Of a DNA stretch of 64,000 bases, positions 56,879-64,000 are shown one piece after another; within the stretch, counting starts at the first letter, position 1, and each line of letters opens with the position of its first letter. Position numbers and translations under genes: made by a program. Below the pieces are notes generated by a model. That model saw only the letters and a program-made list of their open reading frames with translations, had not been told where the DNA came from and did not search any database. Origin of the DNA: Macrotrachela quadricornifera (lineage: Eukaryota > Rotifera > Eurotatoria > Philodinida > Philodinidae); contig JAJEKB010021880.1 in assembly GCA_022393335.1 (NCBI GenBank), positions 1,686,406 through 1,750,405 on the forward strand. The letters run 5' to 3'.

Positions 56879-57983
56879 ATGATATCAGACAGTACAACCA
56901 TTCGTATTGTTCGAGAAGTAAGTTTGTCTTTTTGACTTTTGTTTTTATTACACTTCAATTTGTGCACTTCAGTCGTTCATCGATCCATATCAGTTTGCCT
57001 CCTGTACATTTTGTGATGCTCGATTTCCAGTTGGTAAATTCTTAAATGAACATTTGATGATGTGTGATAATCGACCCGAGTTATGTCTACGATGCCATCG
57101 CTACATACCACAAGGAATCTTTGCTTATCATTACACAAGTAATTGTACATATCCGTATGGGTATCGACCAGTAACTTCGATAAATCGATTCGCCATTCCT
57201 GATACGTATGTCTCGACCACGACCATTCATCTTGATAACAGTCAACCACCCATAATATTCAAGAAAGGTTTGTTCGATTACAATTGAACTAATTTGATCA
57301 TTCATTTTTGTTCAAAGTTAAACGAATCATTGATATTTGTACATATTGTGGACAAGGATATGAAAGTACAGAAAGAGATGAACATCAAGTAAACACTGCA
57401 TATTTTTTCAAATGAATGTATCTATACATTTCATGATAGGAGAACTGTCTTCAAAATCCGAATAACAAAAGATATCGAAGTTCTGTTCGTTTCGCCGATT
57501 CATCAAGTGATCGAGCCCATCAACTTCGTCAATCGTATGACGGTGACTATGTCGAATGTGAACGCTGTCATGAATCGATTGATTGGCATTATTTTCAAGA
57601 TCATAAAGTAGAGAGAATAATTATTGTTCATAATGATATTGCCAAAGTTTTAGAGAATTTGCAAAGGACCTTCTTATTATCAACGAGAAAATATTCGGTG
57701 AGATTTCTCATTTTCTTTTTCAACTAAATATTTCTCGTGTTGATCTATTAATGTTTAGCCGTTCATATTCAGATGCTTCTAGTATCTTTGTTCGATGTGA
57801 ACATTGTAACGTATTATTTACAAAAGGTGGTCTCAAGTATCATCAGGTTTGAATTGTCTTCAATAGCTATAAAAATCTTGTTTACCGTTTCATTGTTTAC
57901 AGAAAAATTGTCCAAAAATGCATTATATTGGCACTACGCAGCAGCGTTATGGTAGTCCGATTCGTCCAGTCACATCTTGGTAA
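56879..57983 (+). CDS. C2HC zinc-finger protein, seven exons, 261 aa
   Basis: Exons 56,879-56,917; 56,973-57,267; 57,318-57,388; 57,440-57,607; 57,654-57,697; 57,759-57,846; 57,903-57,983. All introns are GT...AG and 46-61 bp long, and the joined exons keep one frame from MISDSTTIRIVRE to the stop after RPVTSW. Five C-x2-C...H...C units are visible: CTFCDARFPVGKFLNEHLM then MC; CLRCHRYIPQGIFAYHYTSN then C; CTYCGQGYESTERDEHQEN then C; CERCHESIDWHYFQDHK then RIC; CEHCNVLFTKGGLKYHQKN then C. The spacing resembles TRAF-type/XAF1-like fingers of signalling or ubiquitin-related proteins, but no RING or other catalytic domain is present. The role is not assignable beyond zinc binding. No lesions, so the gene looks intact. 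Confidence 0.88.
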
Positions 57984-60562
57984 CTGATTCATGACGGAGA
58001 TAAACTCACATATTTACATTAACTTACTGAACAGAATTGATTTGCACAGAAATAGTAATAAATTCATTTTTTAGAAGGAAAGGAACAAAATGACGCATTG
58101 TTGAGATCTATCAAAAGAACTGATGCGGATTTTCAGATGGATGGATGAGAGTGAAGAGAAGACTCTCATTGAACTACTTTTATCGAGCTTGTCCTAATTT
58201 CGGAAATTTAATAATGCGAAACCAGTCGAGAGCAATGAATGCTAAACACAAATACAATTGAAGATCATTTAACTAAATTCTCTTTTTTTTGTATTCTATT
58301 TTTACCCATATGAAACGAGTGCGAAATACAATCAACTAACGTTCTCCAAGCATTTGTGTATGGTTTATTTCTATACTCTATCTGACACATTTTATTACAA
58401 CGAAGCTAAGTTCTCTTACTTCTGAAGATCAATAAAATCTTTATAACAGGATAACTAGTATCTATGATAAGAGAATTGCTTCTCTAATATTGTATTCCTG
58501 TTAAGAGTATGGTCAATCTTCAAGCATTATGTATCAGATATAAAAGGTGAACTTGTTCATTGGTTAGAAGATCATTTACCATCGGCATGTTTGGCTAGTA
58601 AAGATTCAGATTCTCACATTCTCATTCGAATATGGCTCCCATAGATTAATTCATCATCATCGGTATTTTGTTAACCCTTTAGAGATCGACTTTTTTCGAG
58701 AAGAGGTAAAAGGTATCGTCGAAATTAGTTATAACTTAGAAATTATGAAAAATATTTTGTGACGCTAGTTCTTCTCTCTATAGAGTATGACAACGAACTG
58801 CCTGATGGGAAAAGAAATAAAATATACAATGATTCTACTTCGAAATATCCAAAGAACTCAGATCTTCTGTTTCAGTCGTAAGGTCATATATATAAGGCTT
58901 TGGTCCCAAAAAGTGAAGGCATGGTTAATTAGCTAGACATTTCTCTAACTTCGTCGTTCTCGTAAATTTCACTTTATATATTTCTTGTTCAGGAGTAGAT
59001 TCGATAGCTCGGATCATGCTCTATTAAACTACGTAAGCCGCAGGTCTCTAGCATTTATTGCTTTAACAAGACATCAGTTTTACTGGAAGGAAAGCATTAG
59101 ATTTTCATATGTTATGGTTTCTTCTAGGAACGTGGAAAAATTATCAAAAAACGGTTAGTATTTCGAGATTTTAATTATCAAAAATTGTTTTTTTATGGAA
59201 AAATACACCGGAAAAATTATTTTTCACTGTAAAATTTTTCCCTACTCCCCCTCAGGCTTTTTACTTGATAATTTATCCCTGTAGCCCCCTACGGAAACAA
59301 ATTTTGATGGAAAATATTTCGCGATAAAAATTAAAGTCGTTGGTGTATTTTCACATGCTGATTCTGAATATGATATTTGTTTTGCGTAAAACACAACTTT
59401 TGATAACCAAAATTTTGAAAAATCAGTTGCTTTCTGATATGTTTTGCCTCATAAATTCTGTTTCTTCAGAAGTTTGAATCTTACTAATCAAGCTTCACAT
59501 GCTTTTTTTGCTTTTCTTTTTTTGATAGATTTTATAAAGCTGCATTTGTGGAAAAAACTTCACTTTTTACCTGCAAGTCTTTTTCAAGTTTAATGGCGTA
59601 ACCACGAAAAAATTACAGAGAGAGCAATGCCCCATCAAGCGCTGTACATACTGAACAAAAATTTTTTCATGAAATCGGGAGTGTTCAAAGTTGACCAAAA
59701 TTCGTAAAATCTTACGAAATTCCCTGCATCTTTTAGTATACGTTGTTTTCTAAGAAAATCGAATCGCCTCCAATGGGTTAATTCAAAACTGATTGCACAA
59801 GAAGTGCATGTGACTATGTGAAATTACATTCTTCAAATGTCCCCTATCCTTTAGGAAACCATCGTTCAATGTATTATGACCTAAAAGATTTAAACACCTC
59901 GGTATGTTCTTTCACAACCTGCACGGAGGACATACCTGAATGAGTCCCAAAAATCTTTCTCTCCGTAGTATTAGTTGTTGGTGATAATGATACTTTGTTA
60001 TATATTCGATATCAAATATGTACAAAAAATAGAAAGAATACATATTATTCGGTTGAAAATGAAATTCTGTATCCGATCGATTTTTCAAACCATTTGAACA
60101 TGATTGGATGCTAGAGAAAAAGGATTTTTTTTTCGTTAGGATTAGATAGTGAGGGGTGTGTAGGTGAAGTATTTATCTGTATTAAGAAATATGTGCCGAA
60201 ATGGAATTCAGAATGCTTTTTTTGCGTCTTTATCATTGCTTTGCTATGTAAGCCATATTCTGATGATGAATCTCTTTAGTAGTGTTTCTGTCATATCGGT
60301 TTTTTGATTGATCGAGTATAGAATCAAGTGAGTTTTTTTCTCTCGTTGTCGTAATATATCGGATTGTATTAGCTTTTTATCGACAATTATTTATGAGTAA
60401 AAACATTTATTAAATAAAAAGCTATTGTGAATAGCTAAAATATCTAATTAATATATATTTTAGTAATGTTTGAAAAGCAAAAGTGGTTATTATTGAGCGA
60501 GTATATTAAAATAGAAGTAAAATAAAATGTTCAAAATAAAAAAATATTATTTAAAGAAAGAC
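57984..60562. other. 2.6 kb without a recognisable gene
   Basis: AT-rich DNA between the zinc-finger gene and the membrane-protein gene. Only short frames, no inverted-repeat element or tandem array of note. Confidence 0.45.
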
Positions 60563-62773
60563 TTAAATTTGTTGAACAATTACATATTCCTTAGATTCAA
60601 TAAGTCGAGCCAATTTGAAAACAAAGTGAACTATTATTATCTGAATAACAATTTAAATATAATATTAAGAAAAAATGAAAGAAATATCACACTTACTCCA
60701 AAAACAATAAGACCCGCACTTAATAAAAAAGATGCTACTAGCAGCACCGAAACAGTAGTTGCATGAGGTTTCGTTGTGGCTTTCTCAGAGAATGAAGAAG
60801 TTGAATTTGAACCGGATTTATAATTGGCTTTCCTTAGAAAGTTTGGACCATCGTCTACAGGAGGCAGAACACCGAGAACAATCATCACGTACAATCCAAG
60901 TACAATCCCATCTGAAACAAGCAGTATAACACCCAACTGAGCAAACTAAAACAATAATATAAAATAAAACACTTTTAAATCGAATATTTAATTAAGATTA
61001 GATTTATTCAACAAATTTTAGGAAATTGCTCACATGAATGACTGTTTGGCAAATAAACAAAAAAAAAGGCAAGAATAACAATGATTAACTACATTCAGTT
61101 TAAATTTTTAATCCAATCTCTTATATTATAAAATATATATTTGTCATACTTTTAAAACGTTTTTCATACGGTACGAGCCTAAGCATTTCTGTAGTCCTTC
61201 GAGAGTTTTTTTTTTATTTCTTTATTTCTCAACGTCCACATCAAAACTTATCATTTTGGGTAGCGATTATCTCGTGAAACGAACGTTGTAAAATATTCAT
61301 TCAAACGCGAGATGAAAGTACAAAGATCGAATCATGACCATCCGTTTTCTGATTTTTAAAAGAAAGTTTCGTTTCGTAACAGGGAGAGTAACAAAATGAC
61401 GATTTTTAAAATATCAGAAAATAATTTTATTTTGTTCTGCCCGTAAAAATTGAAAAAATGAGTATGAACGACTTGTCGATTGTTTCAGTCGTTGACTATT
61501 GATAATGTCATAGAGAAAGTCTAGTACTATTTCTACATGTGATTGACTTTTATTTTTTTTCCAAACTAAATGTGCATAAATTTTGCAGTAATTTATTTAC
61601 ATGTGAGGAACATTTTCATTTCGGTAAAATGTATTGATTTTCTCAAATCATTGTTAAAATTTGAGTGCGCTACAAAGGAGCAATAGTGTATTGAGATCAT
61701 TCGTTGTCTTACTTCTTTTTTCTAGTTTTGTTTTAGAAAATTTTATTTGATACTTGTTTGTTGGTCATCCCAAACTTTTTTAATTTTTCTAATATTATCG
61801 TTTTATCTTATTATCATATCTATTATAGCTTTTTAATATTAAATTGTTTACTGGATAATAATATAATGAGTACATATTTTCTTCCTGTTATCTTAGTGAT
61901 ATCAGCATGCATGCCACGATTTGTCTATTCTTCTCTCATGTTCGTTGGTTTCTTCCGTCATATGTATTTGATCTCTTTCTTTTTTTTTTGATATGCATCA
62001 TCAAATGTTCTTCCCTTATATCGATTGTGATTGACAGGATTTTTCCTTATTTGGTATTTTGTTCATCCAATGGGCATTTCTGAGAAGTACTTGAGAGAGT
62101 TGTGTGTTTGGAAGACCCAATCTTATGGAAAACGTTCTGATATAAGTACAGCAATGCTTCTTCTAATCGCCATCAGCTCAGCCAAATCTGGAACAATAAT
62201 CTTTATAGATAAATGGCCTAGTTAAAACCCATTGACTTTAAAAACATCAAAAGAGTTTGGTGAGGCTCGAAGAATAAAAACAGAAAAAGACATGGAATCA
62301 AACGAGCTTTTGTTAATTCATATCTATGAATGGATGTGATCTGTTTGATACCATCTTAAATAATACAGCAGTATTTTGATCACTAGAAAATTAGGACTAA
62401 TGCTGTTCTATTTTATACGTTGTGATCTTGTTTTATTGAAGAATATTATTTAAAAAAATTTTGAGAGGCGACAACAAACAAGTACCTTTTATTCATATGA
62501 AATATTTAGAAAATGATAAATAGAATTTAGTCGATCAAAATTTATTAAAACAAAAATGAAATTGTATGAAAGATTTTTCTCGAGATTGTTGAATGAAAAG
62601 AGGTTTAAAAAATAACATACCACACGCAATCCTGTTTTATAATATTTATAAGCAGCGATTATTCCAAAAACATAGTAAATAAATAATATAATAGACGCAA
62701 TATAGTCCCCATGTACACGAGAACTTTTTGAATGATCCACAAGTGAAACATTTGTATTGATGAAACAAAGACC
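60563..62773 (-). CDS. Four-helix membrane protein, first exon not found
   Basis: Exon 2 (62,621-62,773, GLCFINTNVSLV...KTGLRV), exon 3 (60,697-60,945, FAQLGVILLVSDGIVL...SAGLIVFG) and exon 4 (60,563-60,640, IIIVHFVFKLARLIESKEYV then IVQQI and stop) join in phase 0 with consensus GT...AG borders, giving 159 residues. Exon 2 is the same length as in the copy at 53,691-53,843 and nearly the same sequence. Helices: end of 1 and helix 2 in exon 2, helices 3 (LGVILLVSDGIVLGLYVMIV) and 4 (VSVLLVASFLLSAGLIVFG) in exon 3, separated by a Ser/Thr-rich loop with an NST glycosylation motif. Homology to the other copy stops at about 62,900, before the place where exon 1 should be, so exon 1 is displaced or lost. 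Family not recognised; it lacks the CCG motif of tetraspanins. Confidence 0.7.
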
Positions 62774-64000
62774 CTATAACATACATGTTTTATATCAAGT
62801 TATTAAAAATAAGAATATTTACCTTGAGAGATTAAATATCGTTCAACTTCAGGTTTTTTAATCTCAATTCATACTCTCAAAAACATTCAAAAAAAATGTT
62901 TTTATCAAAATGATCGGCACCAAGAGCTCTACAAAACTTTCTATTTGGTTTCCTATTTAAATTCAAAATGGCGGAGAAAAACGCGAAATAAGATTATACA
63001 CTATTTTAAGCATAGAAATATATAAGTTTATATGGTACAGAGCTTCAGAATCTGCCTCGTGCGTGCCCGCGCGGACGGGAAAGTTTTTCGAAAAAATTGT
63101 ATTACTTGGGAAAATTTTGGGCAAAAACTATTATCAGAGAAAATCTTATTCTCCGCATAATTAACTGTTACAGGATATAATTCATTCTTTTGAGGTTTTT
63201 GCTTTACTTCTATGGTCTGTTTTTGATCTTGCTGAGAACACAGACACATAACTGTCGAAGTATAACTTCTTTGCACTCTTTCCCACAAGTTTCTTTGCAT
63301 TCTTTTATCGCTTGCTGAACTATACCTCCCTGGTCGAAGGCAGGAATGCTAAGAATTTGTTCTGCATGGATAATTCCATTCTATGCTAGTTCTTTTCCTA
63401 CATGTTGTGTTGTTTTTTTCCCCTTTCTCTTGTGTACGTCTGTCTATTTATACATGTGCACCTTTTGTTCAGGTAGCGATATCTAGAACATATATACATG
63501 TTGGATTTTTCCCAACATATTTTTTATGTTTTGTGTTGAAATTTCCCTACATTCTTATATTCGTCATGTAGCTGGTTTCTTCCAGCTTCTTCGCGTATAT
63601 ATGTTCATATTTCTTTTGCTGTTCTGTTCGCTTATTCACTTATTAGTACTGTTCTTTCTCTCTCTGTTTTCTTTTTTATTATCGTTCGTACTTCATCAAA
63701 TCGTTAGTTGCTAGTTCGTTCTTTGTTCTCTTTTTGTTTTTCTTGTTTTCTTCTCTTCTCTGTCGTCAGTATCTATTCAAATTAGTCCCACCTAGTTCAG
63801 TTGTTTTGAACTACTTGAGAAAAGAACAAGTAGAAAGATTTCGTATGTTGTACGAATAGTAACAAACAGAACAAGATGTTACCATGTTTTTTTACTTATA
63901 TTTTGTGTCAAAAAAGTTGGTCTGTGAGCGGCGAACAAAAAACAGCTTGAGGAAACTTTTGAATTTTTGGAAGATTCTGCACCTTTGGTTTTCAGCTGAG
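62774..64000. other. Right end of window, no gene called
   Basis: Matches the intron-1 side of the truncated copy up to about 62,900, then unrelated DNA. A minus-strand frame at 63,028-63,300 (MQRNLWERVQRSY...) contains a small GC-rich patch (GTGCCCGCGCGGACGGG) but no known domain. From 63,380 onward the DNA is strongly pyrimidine-rich on the plus strand. Confidence 0.4.

Noticed and set aside
61758..62225. Plus-strand frames with hydrophobic stretches
   Set aside because: They fall inside intron 2 of the membrane-protein gene, on the opposite strand. The first is T-rich and the second has no recognisable content.
63383..63714. Two overlapping hydrophobic plus-strand frames
   Set aside because: They arise from a long pyrimidine-rich tract that translates to F, L and S.
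1..64000. CRISPR arrays, bacterial operons, Shine-Dalgarno sites
   Set aside because: The tandem arrays have no constant-repeat/variable-spacer pattern, and the genes have eukaryotic introns; nothing supports a prokaryotic origin.

Overview
This window is an AT-rich eukaryotic nuclear segment. The best fit is a bdelloid rotifer (Adineta/Rotaria type); that is inference from gene content, not a database match. The reasons are: several genes of a large rotifer-type family that joins an ADP-ribosyltransferase (ART) domain to tetratricopeptide (TPR) repeats; spliced genes with very short introns (46-68 bp); and a dense mixture of transposon families. No bacterial operons, rRNA, convincing tRNA or CRISPR were seen.

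Layout. The window is built around three copies of one segment. Copy A runs from 1 to about 12,924 and enters the window inside an ART gene. Copy B runs from about 19,615 to 35,060, and copy C from about 38,285 to 52,566. In B and C the segment starts with two minus-strand genes: a type I ART-TPR gene with a separate N-terminal exon (19,934-23,655 and 38,619-41,298) and a type II ART-TPR gene without that exon (24,997-26,268 and 42,822-44,087; partial at 1-808 in A). Different mobile elements have entered each copy, so the copies serve as empty-site controls for each other and several insertion boundaries can be read to the base.

Mobile elements. An 8.3 kb LINE-bearing insertion (1,251-9,548) carries decayed ORF1 (CCHC knuckles) and ORF2 (endonuclease plus reverse transcriptase), preceded by 3 kb of tandem repeats and GC-rich inverted repeats. 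TTAA-flanked elements sit at 21,896-22,940 (inside an ART intron), 44,251-44,867 and 45,720-47,517. TA-flanked Tc1/mariner-like miniature elements sit at 18,230-19,143 and 51,146-51,876. A 166 bp hAT-like element with an 8 bp target duplication lies at 42,070-42,235. Several other foldback elements and minisatellites are present.

Other genes. Between copies A and B lie a decayed DXO/RAI1-like gene (14,067-14,982) and unrecognised fragments. Copy B holds a small secreted protein with 12 cysteines (33,269-33,565) whose copy-C counterpart is broken. To the right of copy C is more ordinary genic DNA: an Arf-family GTPase (55,154-55,874), a divergently oriented seven-exon C2HC zinc-finger gene (56,879-57,983), and two partial copies of a four-helix membrane protein gene (52,567-54,111 missing its 3' end; 60,563-62,773 with no visible first exon). 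The genes do not form an obvious pathway. The main theme is local amplification of paired ART-TPR genes in a transposon-rich region.
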